Both the position numbers and the translations under genes were made by a program. DNA of 37,470 nt, taken from positions 1-37,470 of the forward strand of contig JAMFSN010000277.1 in NCBI GenBank assembly GCA_026225295.1. Direction: 5' to 3'. Positions within the stretch are counted from its first letter, which is position 1. Every line of letters begins with the position of its first letter. This document shows, one piece after another, positions 25,155 to 33,404 of the stretch. The notes under the pieces were generated by a model. It saw only the letters and a list, made by a program, of their open reading frames with translations, was not told the origin of the DNA and did no database searches. Source of the stretch: Frankia alni. GTDB lineage: Bacteria > Actinomycetota > Actinomycetes > Frankiales > Frankiaceae.

Positions 25155-27215
25155 CTAGTAAGCCCAGCGCATCGTCGTGGCCCGGCCACCCGGGGCGTAG
25201 ACCAGGATGCCGTGCACCGGAGCCTCCGTCGTCAGGTAGCCGACCACCGTCTGCCCGGCGGCCAGGGTGCCGGTGTCGAGTTCCGGCGCCCGACCGCCGC
25301 CGACAATCATGTCGTAGGTCGCCGTGCCCTTGTAGACGGTGAAATACAGCGGGTTGAAGACGATCGGGCTCCTACCGGCCGTGAGTTCGACCCGGAACGT
25401 CACGAAGACGGTGCCGTTCACCGGCACAGCGTCGTGGGCACCGATGATCTCACCCCGGCCCATCGTGATGGTGCCGACCTTGGCTCCACCGACCAACAAC
25501 GGCAGCGGCTTCACGTGGGCCTGCAGCTTGCCGACGGTGGCCGGGTTGGGCACCTCGGCCGCCGCCCCGGTCCGGGCCCCCGCGGCGGCGGTGGGAACGG
25601 CGTGGACGATCGGCACGGGCGGCGGCGCGGCGGCGCGGGCGCTGGCGGTGCCGCCGCCGGCCGCCCGGTCGATGACGATCCCGAGGACCACCAGGATGGC
25701 GAGGCCGACAGCCACCAGCCCGAGCAGGATCGTCGCGTTCGCCTCCGCGAACCGCCGCCGGGCGTCGGGCGCGGTCCGGACGGACGGCGCCGACGGACCC
25801 GGCGCCGGAGCGGGCGTCGGGCGCGGCGCCGCCGGCGGGGCGCCGACCGGTGCCGCGTCCGCCGCCGGCCGGTCAACGACCGGAACCGGGGCGACCGGTC
25901 CGACGGACGTCGCCTGCTGGTCGGGATCGGGATCCGATTCGAAGTCAGCCGGAGCCGGGGCGGCCGGGACCGGCGGGGCCGGCGCGGGCGGGGCCGGAGT
26001 CCGAGTCGGGCCGGCCGCCACGGGCGGGGCCGGAGTCCGGGCCGGAGTCCGGGCCGGGGTCGGAGCCGGCGTCGGGGTCCGGGCCGGCGTCGGGGCGGAG
26101 CGGGGGGTCGCGGTGAACGAACCAGGCGCGGGAAAGGGCTTCGGCGGCGCGGCGACCGGGAGTCTTCGCAGGAACCGACCCAGGTCGGGAATCCGGCGGT
26201 CCGACTTTCGACCCCCGGCCGACGGGACCCGGCGGGGCGGGGCGGACCGGCGGGGAGCCGCGGGCAGAGTCGCCTTCGTCGGCTCAGTCGCCGGGGACGC
26301 CTTCGCCGCGGCGGGCGGGGCCGTCACCGCGGGCGGGGCTTCGGCGGCCGGTGGGGTGACCGCCGCCGTTGGAGTGACCACCACCGGCGGAACGACCACC
26401 GCCGACGGAACGACCGCGGCCGGCGGCACCGGGGGGTCCAGGCGCCGCATCGGCGGCGCGGCCGGGGCCTTCGCCAGGTGGGTCGGGTCGGTCCCTTCGC
26501 GGCCGCACTTGCCGCACGGACAGCCCTTGGACACGGGCTTGACGCCGGTGTAGCCGGGGCGCGCGGTGGGTGCGGCCCGACGGGAACCGAACGTGTCGGG
26601 GATGCTGCCGCGGTCCCGGGCCGGGCGCGACGGCCGGGGTGGCGTGCGGGGCGCGGGGCCCGGCACCGAACGCTGCGCCGGTGGGGTCGCGGCGGCCGGT
26701 GGAGTCGCGGTGACCGGTGGGGTCGCGGTGACCGGCGCCGGAGGCGTTCCGGGACCTGCGGCACCGTCCGGGTCGGCCGGCCCAGCAGCTCCGGCCGGTG
26801 CGGGCGGAACAACAGGACCGGCCGAAGCAACAGGACCAGCCGGAGCCATGGATCCGGCCGGCCGCGACGGCCCGGCGAGGGCCACGGGCGGGGGCGGTCG
26901 GCGGCTGGGCGTGGACGATGCCTCGTCGGTCGCCGGCCCGAGGCCGAGCGTCGATCCGGACCGCGAGACGGCAGCGGCCCCGGAACGGGGTCGGTTGAAT
27001 GCTTCCGCGATGCTGCTGCGCATGGCCGGCCGACGACCGGTCGCGGCCCGCAGCTCCGCCGCCGACGAGAGCCGGGAGGCGCCCCGGGCCTCGCCGTCCG
27101 GAGCGGCTCGGTCGGGGCGCGGCCGTTCGCCGGGCAGCCGTCCAGACCGGGACGTCGGGTCGCTGGATGTCCGGGAGTCGGTCGGGTCGGAGTCGGGGTC
27201 ACGCGCGTCGGTCAT
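25155..27215 (-). CDS. Large disordered membrane protein with DUF4352-like outer domain
   Basis: 686 residues with AGGAGGTGACGAC immediately before the ATG, an excellent ribosome site. Residues 1-490 are mostly disordered, rich in Pro, Ala, Thr and Arg, with PPVTATPP-type and PARTPA-type repeats. A short island at 230-246 holds Cys232, Cys234 and Cys237 (CPCGKC) and a nearby His246, a possible metal site. One membrane helix (about 494-516, ATILLGLVAVGLAILVVLGI) is followed by an outer domain (about 560-686) that resembles DUF4352-type beta-sandwiches, with VNGTVFVTFRVEL and ILVYAPGGRATTMRWAY. It is the last gene after DUF4397 and sortase, 34 bases beyond the sortase stop. Function unknown; it may be a surface anchor or sensor linked with the sortase system. 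Confidence 0.78.
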   Translation of the reverse strand: MTDARDPDSDPTDSRTSSDPTSRSGRLPGERPRPDRAAPDGEARGASRLSSAAELRAATGRRPAMRSSIAEAFNRPRSGAAAVSRSGSTLGLGPATDEASSTPSRRPPPPVALAGPSRPAGSMAPAGPVASAGPVVPPAPAGAAGPADPDGAAGPGTPPAPVTATPPVTATPPAAATPPAQRSVPGPAPRTPPRPSRPARDRGSIPDTFGSRRAAPTARPGYTGVKPVSKGCPCGKCGREGTDPTHLAKAPAAPPMRRLDPPVPPAAVVPSAVVVPPVVVTPTAAVTPPAAEAPPAVTAPPAAAKASPATEPTKATLPAAPRRSAPPRRVPSAGGRKSDRRIPDLGRFLRRLPVAAPPKPFPAPGSFTATPRSAPTPARTPTPAPTPARTPARTPAPPVAAGPTRTPAPPAPAPPVPAAPAPADFESDPDPDQQATSVGPVAPVPVVDRPAADAAPVGAPPAAPRPTPAPAPGPSAPSVRTAPDARRRFAEANATILLGLVAVGLAILVVLGIVIDRAAGGGTASARAAAPPPVPIVHAVPTAAAGARTGAAAEVPNPATVGKLQAHVKPLPLLVGGAKVGTITMGRGEIIGAHDAVPVNGTVFVTFRVELTAGRSPIVFNPLYFTVYKGTATYDMIVGGGRAPELDTGTLAAGQTVVGYLTTEAPVHGILVYAPGGRATTMRWAY

Positions 27216-27249
27216 GTCGTCACCTCCTGGTTTCGCTCCGGACCGTCAC

Positions 27250-27966
27250 TCACGCGGGGACGGCCAGAACGATCAGGTTGTCGCGGTAGGAATGGGTCGA
27301 CGGATCAAAGGCGCCGCCGCAGGTGATCAGCGCGAGGCGGGGCGGTCCGTCCGCGCGGAAGACGTTTTCGTCCGCGAGGGCGGGTTTGGCCACGTGCCGC
27401 CGGGTCACAACCCGGTAGCGGTAGGAGCCGCCGCCACTCGTGGCAACGGTGACGATCGCTCCGACCGGCAGTTCATCGAGCCGAAAGAAGACACCTTCCC
27501 GACCGCCGTAGTCGACGTGAGCGGCGAGGACCGAGGTACCGGTCGGATCGCCAGGCCGTGCTCCGGCCGCCCACCAGACGACGGTCGTCGCGTTCTTCGG
27601 TACATCAAGCGTCCGATCGGTCGGATCTACACCGGTCGGGACAATGCGAGCATCCACCCCCACCGCCGCCTGGGCAAGATGTACCGGCCGACGAGCATCG
27701 ACAACTTCCAGGTCCGACAGCCGCGCGGCGCTGGTTCCGACCAGATCGTGGAACGGTGAGGCGGCCGGGCGGGGAGTGGGTATGGGCGTCACGGCGGCCC
27801 GGGCCGCGACCGGGCTCGGTACCGCCAACGTCCCGACGTCGGCGGGCGGCCCGGCGGTCGCCCACCGGATCACCCCGACGGACCCGGCCACGGCCGCCAC
27901 CATGGTCACCGCGCCGAGGGCCCGTTGGATACGGCGTCGTCGTCGATTACGGGCGAGCCGGCTCAT
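27250..27966 (-). CDS. Class F sortase
   Basis: 238 residues. A basic N-terminus and one membrane helix (about 16-36) anchor a C-terminal sortase barrel. The catalytic triad is visible as His150 in LAAHVDYGG, Cys216 in ALITCGG and Arg228 in SYRDNLIVLA. The small size and the CGG-F-x-x-x-T-x-SYRDN motif match class F. Sortases join exported proteins to the cell wall or to lipids after cutting near LPxTG-like signals. The gene starts 20 bases inside the upstream DUF4397 gene, so they form a coupled pair, as seen in many actinomycetes. Its substrate is probably the DUF4397 protein, although that lacks an obvious LPxTG. Confidence 0.9.
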   Translation of the reverse strand: MSRLARNRRRRRIQRALGAVTMVAAVAGSVGVIRWATAGPPADVGTLAVPSPVAARAAVTPIPTPRPAASPFHDLVGTSAARLSDLEVVDARRPVHLAQAAVGVDARIVPTGVDPTDRTLDVPKNATTVVWWAAGARPGDPTGTSVLAAHVDYGGREGVFFRLDELPVGAIVTVATSGGGSYRYRVVTRRHVAKPALADENVFRADGPPRLALITCGGAFDPSTHSYRDNLIVLAVPA

Positions 27967-28801
27967 AAATCCGCCGGCGGCGTCGCACCACCAGCCCGCC
28001 GGTTCCGAGCGCGGCCAGCGCGATCAGGCCGATGGCCGCGTACGGCAGCGTCTGGCGATGGTCGGCCAACCCGCTGGTGCCCGTCCTGACCGAGGTGGGA
28101 ACGACGTTCGGGTCGTTGGGAACCTGCTGGGCGAGCAGCACCAGGCCGCCCCCGGCGTCCTTGCCGACCAGGTAGAGCACCGTGGCTGAGCGGGGCAGTA
28201 CCGGCACCGATTCGGAGCCGAGCGCGGTCGAGCCGTCCGCCGCCAGAATAGTGATCTTGTGACTGCCGACGGTCGCGGCCCGGAACAGCTGGCCGGTGTT
28301 CGCGATCGGGGCGCCGAGGGACGTGCCGTCGAGCTCCGCCGTCGCGGGCCCGCCCGAGGCGACGTTCCGGACGACCACTGCCGAGTCCGACGCGGCCCAG
28401 CCGCGCGGCTCGTCGTTGAAGACGTGCGCGGCCGGCTGGCCGGCGGCGTCGAGCCCGACGGCCACCGAGACGCGGGTGCCGGCCTGGATGACGACCTTGC
28501 CCGAGACCGCCGGCGGGGAGGTCGGTGAGGTTCCGGTCTTGCGGACCTCGAACTCGTGGACACCCACGGGAAGGGCCAGCGGTGCGGTGATCCGCTCCGG
28601 CGCGAAATTGCCCAGGACCTTCTTGCCGTCCACCGTGACGTCAGCGATAACGCCGGGCAGCCCGTGGACGAGGGTGACCGTTCCGGTCGGGCCGGCGGCG
28701 GGGGCCGGGCTGGCGGTCGAGAGCACGAGGGCGCCGCAGGCCGCTGCCAGCCCCAGCACCGCTGGACGGCCCATCCTGAAACGCAGAGCGGACAACCTCA
28801 C
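27947..28801 (-). CDS. Secreted DUF4397 domain surface protein
   Basis: 284 residues from GTG 28801, with GGAGG four bases upstream. A signal peptide (about 1-36, ending SPAPAAG) leads to a DUF4397 domain (TVTLVHGLPGVIADVTVDGKKV onward) made of two similar beta-rich halves; VVVRNVASGGPATAELDGTSL opens the second. A C-terminal hydrophobic segment (about 252-273) and a basic RRRRR tail make the shape of a sortase substrate, but the motif before it is QTLPYAAIG and not LPxTG. It would be exposed on the cell surface. It is the first gene of a three-gene operon with the sortase and the disordered protein. Role unknown. Confidence 0.85.
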   Translation of the reverse strand: MRLSALRFRMGRPAVLGLAAACGALVLSTASPAPAAGPTGTVTLVHGLPGVIADVTVDGKKVLGNFAPERITAPLALPVGVHEFEVRKTGTSPTSPPAVSGKVVIQAGTRVSVAVGLDAAGQPAAHVFNDEPRGWAASDSAVVVRNVASGGPATAELDGTSLGAPIANTGQLFRAATVGSHKITILAADGSTALGSESVPVLPRSATVLYLVGKDAGGGLVLLAQQVPNDPNVVPTSVRTGTSGLADHRQTLPYAAIGLIALAALGTGGLVVRRRRRIYEPARP

Positions 28802-29014
28802 GTGACCTCCCCCGTGGCAAACCGCAACGCTTAGTCAAGGCGTTCGGCATGAGTTGCGAGGCGGATGGCACTTCCCGCCCAAAAGTGATCTATGCCATGG
28901 TAACGGGCGTGGTCCGTCCGGTGTCCACCGCCCGGGGCGGCGGCGAAGCCGACCGGGTACCAGAACTGTCGCCACACCGGGTTGCCGAGCAGGCAGGTCG
29001 GCGCGGCGGGTCGG

Positions 29015-29659
29015 TCAGGTCGCCAGGTCGACGACGTCGCCCGGGGTGAGGCGCCGGTAGTCGCCGTCCCGTTCCCGGCCCAGTCCCTCGAACACCCCCG
29101 CGTAAATCGACAGGGCGAAGTCGGTCAGCAGGCCGTCGTGGACGGCGAACGCCCGCGGCGCCCCGACCGCGCGGGCGTACCCGACCAGCTCCGGGGTCTT
29201 GAGCCAGGGCGCCTGCAGCGGGGCCAGGAGCGTTCCGACGCTCTGCTCGGGCACGGTCAGGGCATCGCCCGGATGGAAGAGCTCGCCGTCGAGCAGGAAG
29301 CCGACGTTGTCGACGAGATCCCAGTCCGGGTGCACCCGGGCGTGCTTCTCGCCGTATACGTGCACGTCGACCGCGCCGACCGTGAACGCGTCCCCGTGGC
29401 CGACGGCGTGTACCCGGTCGCCGAGCGCCGCGAGCGCGGTGGCGACGGCCGGAGCGGCCCACACCTCGAGGTCGCCGCTGGCCCGGGCAGCGGCCGTGAT
29501 CCGGTCGGCGTCGAGGTGGTCGACGTGTTCGTGGGTCACGAAGATTGCCTGCGCGCCGTCGAGATCGGCGGGGACGCCGAACACCCCCGGGTCCAGGACG
29601 ATCGTCGTGTCCCCCTTGCTCAGGCGGACGGACGAATGACGGAGTTTGGTGAGCAGCAT
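29015..29659 (-). CDS. Metallo-beta-lactamase fold hydrolase
   Basis: 214 residues, the size of UPF0173-like proteins. The zinc motif is VTHEHVDHLD with His43, His45, Asp47 and His48. A later GDALTVPEQSVGTLLAP region and FAVHDGLLTDFALSIY supply the further histidine/aspartate ligands. Such proteins hydrolyse phosphodiester or lactone bonds; the substrate is unknown. GAGGGAAGG lies about seven bases before the ATG. The gene follows the PfkB kinase by about 60 bases on the same strand and is likely in one operon with it and HelD. The 213 bases on its other side, before the DUF4397 start codon, hold no gene. Confidence 0.88.
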   Translation of the reverse strand: MLLTKLRHSSVRLSKGDTTIVLDPGVFGVPADLDGAQAIFVTHEHVDHLDADRITAAARASGDLEVWAAPAVATALAALGDRVHAVGHGDAFTVGAVDVHVYGEKHARVHPDWDLVDNVGFLLDGELFHPGDALTVPEQSVGTLLAPLQAPWLKTPELVGYARAVGAPRAFAVHDGLLTDFALSIYAGVFEGLGRERDGDYRRLTPGDVVDLAT

Positions 29660-29722
29660 CGTTGCGCCTTCCCTCGTTGATCCCGCCGGGGTGAAACCGC
29701 TACCGGGCGGTCGGGCCCGGTT

Positions 29723-30631
29723 CTACAGCTCCGGCCGCCGGGTGAGTTCCGTGATGTCGGCGAGGTGTCCGACGGCGTCCGGTCCGATCCCCTGGATCTT
29801 GACCGCCGCCGCGGCGCTGCCCAGGCGCACCGCCTCCCGCATGGGCAGACCCGCTTCCAGGGCGGTGAAGAACGAGGCCGAGAAGACGTCTCCGGCACCG
29901 GTCTCGTCCACCACCCGGTCGACCGGGTAGGCCGGGAACGGCTGGGTCCCGGACCGCGACCGCACCTCGCAGCCCCGGTCGGCGCGGGTCACCACCACCA
30001 CCCCGCCCGATTCCCGGACCAGCGCGGCCAGCTTTTCCAGGAACGGCGCCTCGTAGTCGGCGAAGACCACGGCGTCGACGCCCCGGGCGCCGGCCGGGTC
30101 GATCACCAGCGGACGCAGGCTGACCAGGCCGTCGGGCCGCCAGTGCCGGACCAGGCCCTGGGGGGTCAGGCCGACGAAGTCGGCCCCCGCCTCGCCGAGC
30201 CGTTCGGTGACCGTGACCAGGTCGACCTCGGCGACCACCGGGGCCAGGTGCACGACCTTCGCGCGTGGCAACGGTCCCGGGTCGGCCAGGGCCCCGGCGG
30301 TCGACCGCACCCACTGCGCCCGCCGTCCGGCCAGGTTTTCGTTGCGGAACATCGTGGTCTCGGTGGCCGGGAGGAGCCGCAGGTCGGCCTCGGCGGCGAA
30401 CGGCTTCCACAGCACGTCGATGTCGTCGGCGCGACCCCGGCCGACCGCCCCCGCGACCAGCCCGAGGCGGGCGGCCTGGAGCGTCCCGTACACGGCGCTG
30501 CCACCGATCTGGCGGGTCCCGTCCGGCCGGGCGTCGACGGTCGGATTGCCCAACGCGAGGTAGTCGACGGCCGCCGGCCGCCGGTTCGCCGTGGGGACGA
30601 CGTCCGGGCCGTCCGCAACACCAGGGATCAC
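29723..30631 (-). CDS. PfkB family carbohydrate kinase
   Basis: 302 residues. GNPTVDARPDGTRQIGGSAVYG is the N-terminal sugar-binding part of the ribokinase fold. VVDETGAGDVFSASFF contains the PfkB signature with the anion hole GAGD and catalytic Asp248. The middle (LTPQGLVRHW, VVFADYEAPFL) matches proteins of the family that are often annotated as ribokinase-like or inositol kinases. It phosphorylates a sugar or nucleoside using ATP. The substrate is unknown. The start overlaps the HelD stop by four bases (ATGA), so its translation is linked to that of HelD, a combination with no clear metabolic reason. Confidence 0.88.
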   Translation of the reverse strand: MIPGVADGPDVVPTANRRPAAVDYLALGNPTVDARPDGTRQIGGSAVYGTLQAARLGLVAGAVGRGRADDIDVLWKPFAAEADLRLLPATETTMFRNENLAGRRAQWVRSTAGALADPGPLPRAKVVHLAPVVAEVDLVTVTERLGEAGADFVGLTPQGLVRHWRPDGLVSLRPLVIDPAGARGVDAVVFADYEAPFLEKLAALVRESGGVVVVTRADRGCEVRSRSGTQPFPAYPVDRVVDETGAGDVFSASFFTALEAGLPMREAVRLGSAAAAVKIQGIGPDAVGHLADITELTRRPEL

Positions 30632-33084
30632 TTGCGAAGGTTACCGGGGCCCACCCCGGCCGCACCGGCCGAACGGGGATGCAGCCGCACCAGGGCGGCC
30701 GGGGGCGGGCCGGTGTGCACGACCCCGAGCGTCCGGGTCGCCCGGGTCAGCGCGACATACAGATCGTTGGCGCCCCGGGCCGACTCGACGAGGATCCGGT
30801 CGGGGTCGACGACCAGCACCGCGTCGAACTCAAGCCCCTTGGCCTGGCGGACCTCGAGCACCACCACCGGGCTCTCCAGCCGCGCGCCGGCGCCCAGCCC
30901 GGCTTCGGGGACCGCCGCCCGCACCGCGGCGCCGATCTCCGCCACCCGACTGGCCGGCACGACCACCGCCAGCCGGCCGGCGCCGGTCCCGTCGCCGAGG
31001 CGGCCGGCCTCGTCGGCGGCGATCCGGGCCACCTCGGCGACCAGCTGGGCGCCCTCGACCCGGACCCGCCACGGTTCGACGCCGGTCGCGCGCACCGACC
31101 GGGGCGGTTCCAGCGGCGGGTCGAGGCCGGCGAGAACGTCCGCCGCAACGGCCATGATCTCGCTGGGGGTCCGGTAGTTGAGGGTCAGCGTCTCCAGGCG
31201 CGGCCGGGCCCCGGCCGCATAAGGCTCCAGCACCCGGTCCCAGGACGAGGTGCCGGCCGGGTCGCCGGTCTGGGCGACGTCGCCGACCAGGGTCATCGAA
31301 CGGCTCGGGCAGCGGCGCATCACCATCCGCCAGGCCAACTGGGACAGTTCCTGGGCCTCGTCGACGATGATGTGGCCGAACGTCCAGGTCCGGTCGGCGA
31401 GCGCCCGCTCGGCGACGGTCCGGTGGTCGACGTCCTCCTGGCGGTCGGCGAACCGGTCGGCTTCCATCATGTCCGACGCCATCAGGATCTCGGGGTCGTC
31501 GTCGAGGTCGCGGGCCAGGATGTCGAGCACGCCCTGGGCGTAGGCGATCCGGTTACGCCGGTCGCGCAGCTCGGCGGCCTGGGCGGCCAGGTCGTCGTCG
31601 CCGATGAGTTCGGCCGCCTCGTCCAGCAACGGGATGTCGGCCACCGTCCACCCGCCGTGACCGTCCGGGCCGCCGCCGGCCGGTTCGGAATCGCCGGCCG
31701 GTTCGGTGTGCGGATCGCGCAGCAACAGCGCCCGTTCGGCGCCGGTCAGCTCGGGGGCGGCCGACGACAGCGCCCCCGGGTCCCTGAACAGGTCGGTGAT
31801 CAGCCGTTCCGGGGTCAGGATCGGCCACAGGTCGTCGAGAACGGCCCGGACGGCCGGGTCGGCCCGCAGGTCGCGGCGCAGCTCCTCCAGATCGGACTCG
31901 TCGAGCAGGCTCGCTCCCCCGGACCCGGCCGGCGCGAGCAGCTCGGCGGCCGCCGGCTCGACCTCGAGGATCTCGGCGGTGATGGTCTCGGCCGCGTAGC
32001 CGTCGGCGACCTGCCGGGCCAGCGCGTCGATGACCGCCCGGGTGAAGATCACCCGGGCCTGGTTGTGGGGCCGGCGCGATTCGCGGGCCAGCGAGCGGGC
32101 CCGCTGGCAGGTGCTGCGTTCGAGCAGCAGGAGGCGTTCCTCGGTACGGATCTCCAGCGCCCCTTCGCGCGGGATCCGCTGCCGGTCCCGCACCGCGTTC
32201 GCGATCACCTCGGCCATCGCCAGGCGGCCCTTGATCTCAGCGGTGGCCGGCGGATCGGTGCGGGTCGCTTCGACTCCGGGGTAGAGGTTGCCGATCGTCG
32301 AGATGACCACGCTGGTCTCGCCCAGGGACGGCAGCACGTTTTCGATGTAGCGCAGGAACGTCGGATTCGGACCGATGATCAGCACGCCGCTGCGGGAAAG
32401 CTGCTCGCGGTAGGTGTAGACGAGGTACGCGGCCCGGTGCAGCGCGACCGCCGTCTTGCCGGTGCCCGGACCGCCCTGGACGACCAGCACCCCGCGGTTG
32501 TCGGACCGGATGATCCGGTCCTGCTCGGCCTGGATGGTCTCGACGACGTCGCTCATCCGGCCGGTCCGGGCCGCGCTCAACGCGGCGAACAGGGCCGCCT
32601 CACCGATCAGGCTGACGTCCGAGTCGTCAGTGTCATCGGTGACGCCGGCCAGGTTGAGCACATCGTCGTCGAGATCGACGACCCTGCGCTGGCGGGTGGT
32701 GATGCGCCGCCGGCGCCACACCTCGAGGCGGACGGCGGCGGTGGCCACGTAATAAGGACGGGCGGCGGGAGCGCGCCAATCGATCAGCAGCGGCTCATAG
32801 TCGGCTGATTCATCGAGGATGCCGAGCCGGCCGATATATCGGCGCTCACCGTCGTCGAAATCCAGGCGCCCGAAACACAATCCGTGTTCCGCGGCCGTGA
32901 CCGCGGTCAGCATTCGCGCATAGCGGGCGCTGGCCGCGTCCCGCTCGAAACGGGCCTGTGGAGTGCCTCCGGACTGCCGCAATACCGCGCCGAGGCGGGT
33001 GGAGTTCCGGACGCGCAGATCGTCGAGGCGACCGTAAAGAATCGAGACGTAGACCTGCTCGCGACCGAGCTCCTCCGTTGACAA
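30628..33084 (-). CDS. helD: HelD-like RNA polymerase-associated ATPase (UvrD/Rep-like)
   Basis: 818 residues from a TTG at 33084. The N-terminal arm (ELGREQVYVSILYGRLDDL) and LIDWRAPAARPYYVAT (HelD signature) precede Walker A GGPGTGKTA (about 204-212). VDEAQELSQLAW is the Walker B/motif II, LNYRTPSEIM motif IV and a late VRQAKGLEFDAVLVVD with YVALTRATRTL completes the SF1 core. HelD removes stalled RNA polymerase from DNA, and some actinobacterial members protect against rifamycins. TTG 33084 is preferred because a perfect GGAGGT lies nine bases upstream; an in-frame start at 33129 would add 15 unsupported residues. Insertions of low-complexity sequence occur near PAGDSEPAGGGPDG. Its 3' end is coupled to a kinase gene. 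Confidence 0.9.
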   Translation of the reverse strand: MSTEELGREQVYVSILYGRLDDLRVRNSTRLGAVLRQSGGTPQARFERDAASARYARMLTAVTAAEHGLCFGRLDFDDGERRYIGRLGILDESADYEPLLIDWRAPAARPYYVATAAVRLEVWRRRRITTRQRRVVDLDDDVLNLAGVTDDTDDSDVSLIGEAALFAALSAARTGRMSDVVETIQAEQDRIIRSDNRGVLVVQGGPGTGKTAVALHRAAYLVYTYREQLSRSGVLIIGPNPTFLRYIENVLPSLGETSVVISTIGNLYPGVEATRTDPPATAEIKGRLAMAEVIANAVRDRQRIPREGALEIRTEERLLLLERSTCQRARSLARESRRPHNQARVIFTRAVIDALARQVADGYAAETITAEILEVEPAAAELLAPAGSGGASLLDESDLEELRRDLRADPAVRAVLDDLWPILTPERLITDLFRDPGALSSAAPELTGAERALLLRDPHTEPAGDSEPAGGGPDGHGGWTVADIPLLDEAAELIGDDDLAAQAAELRDRRNRIAYAQGVLDILARDLDDDPEILMASDMMEADRFADRQEDVDHRTVAERALADRTWTFGHIIVDEAQELSQLAWRMVMRRCPSRSMTLVGDVAQTGDPAGTSSWDRVLEPYAAGARPRLETLTLNYRTPSEIMAVAADVLAGLDPPLEPPRSVRATGVEPWRVRVEGAQLVAEVARIAADEAGRLGDGTGAGRLAVVVPASRVAEIGAAVRAAVPEAGLGAGARLESPVVVLEVRQAKGLEFDAVLVVDPDRILVESARGANDLYVALTRATRTLGVVHTGPPPAALVRLHPRSAGAAGVGPGNLRK

Positions 33085-33350
33085 ATCGACCCCACCTCCG
33101 TTAAAATGCGCGCGCCCCTCGGCCGGCAATTGTTCCGGCGACGGTAATCGGCGCGGCCGATCTGTTTCGAAAATACTATCGCCGCGCCCGTCGGCGACCG
33201 GACCGGCCGCTACAGTGCGATCGGTGGGAACTACCGACTAGGGAGGGCCGCGCGCCCTGGCGCGCCGCCCGAGCCCGGTCAACCAGCCCGACCCGGCCCG
33301 CGGTCTCACGACCCGGCCCGGGTCGTCGGCGTTCCCTCCTGGAGCCCACC

Positions 33351-33404
33351 GTGTCACCCCCCGCCCAACCCGCCGTGTCACCCCCCGCCCAACCCGCCGT
33401 GTCA
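33351..33404 (+). repeat. 24-bp tandem repeat that multiplies the GTG start
   Basis: GTGTCACCCCCCGCCCAACC followed by CGCC forms a 24-bp unit at 33351-33374 and 33375-33398, with a partial third copy (GTGTCA, 33399-33404). The unit encodes (V/M)SPPAQPA and keeps the reading frame, so three GTG codons line up as possible starts. Only the first has GGAG at a normal distance. Confidence 0.9.

Noticed and set aside
25212-27326. 704-codon plus-strand Arg/Gly-rich frame
   Set aside because: Mirror image of the Pro-rich coding sequence on the minus strand, which has a perfect ribosome site and a membrane helix.
33085-33350. Looked for a rifamycin-associated element upstream of helD
   Set aside because: No long conserved palindrome was visible before the helD start, so a HelR-type resistance role is not claimed.
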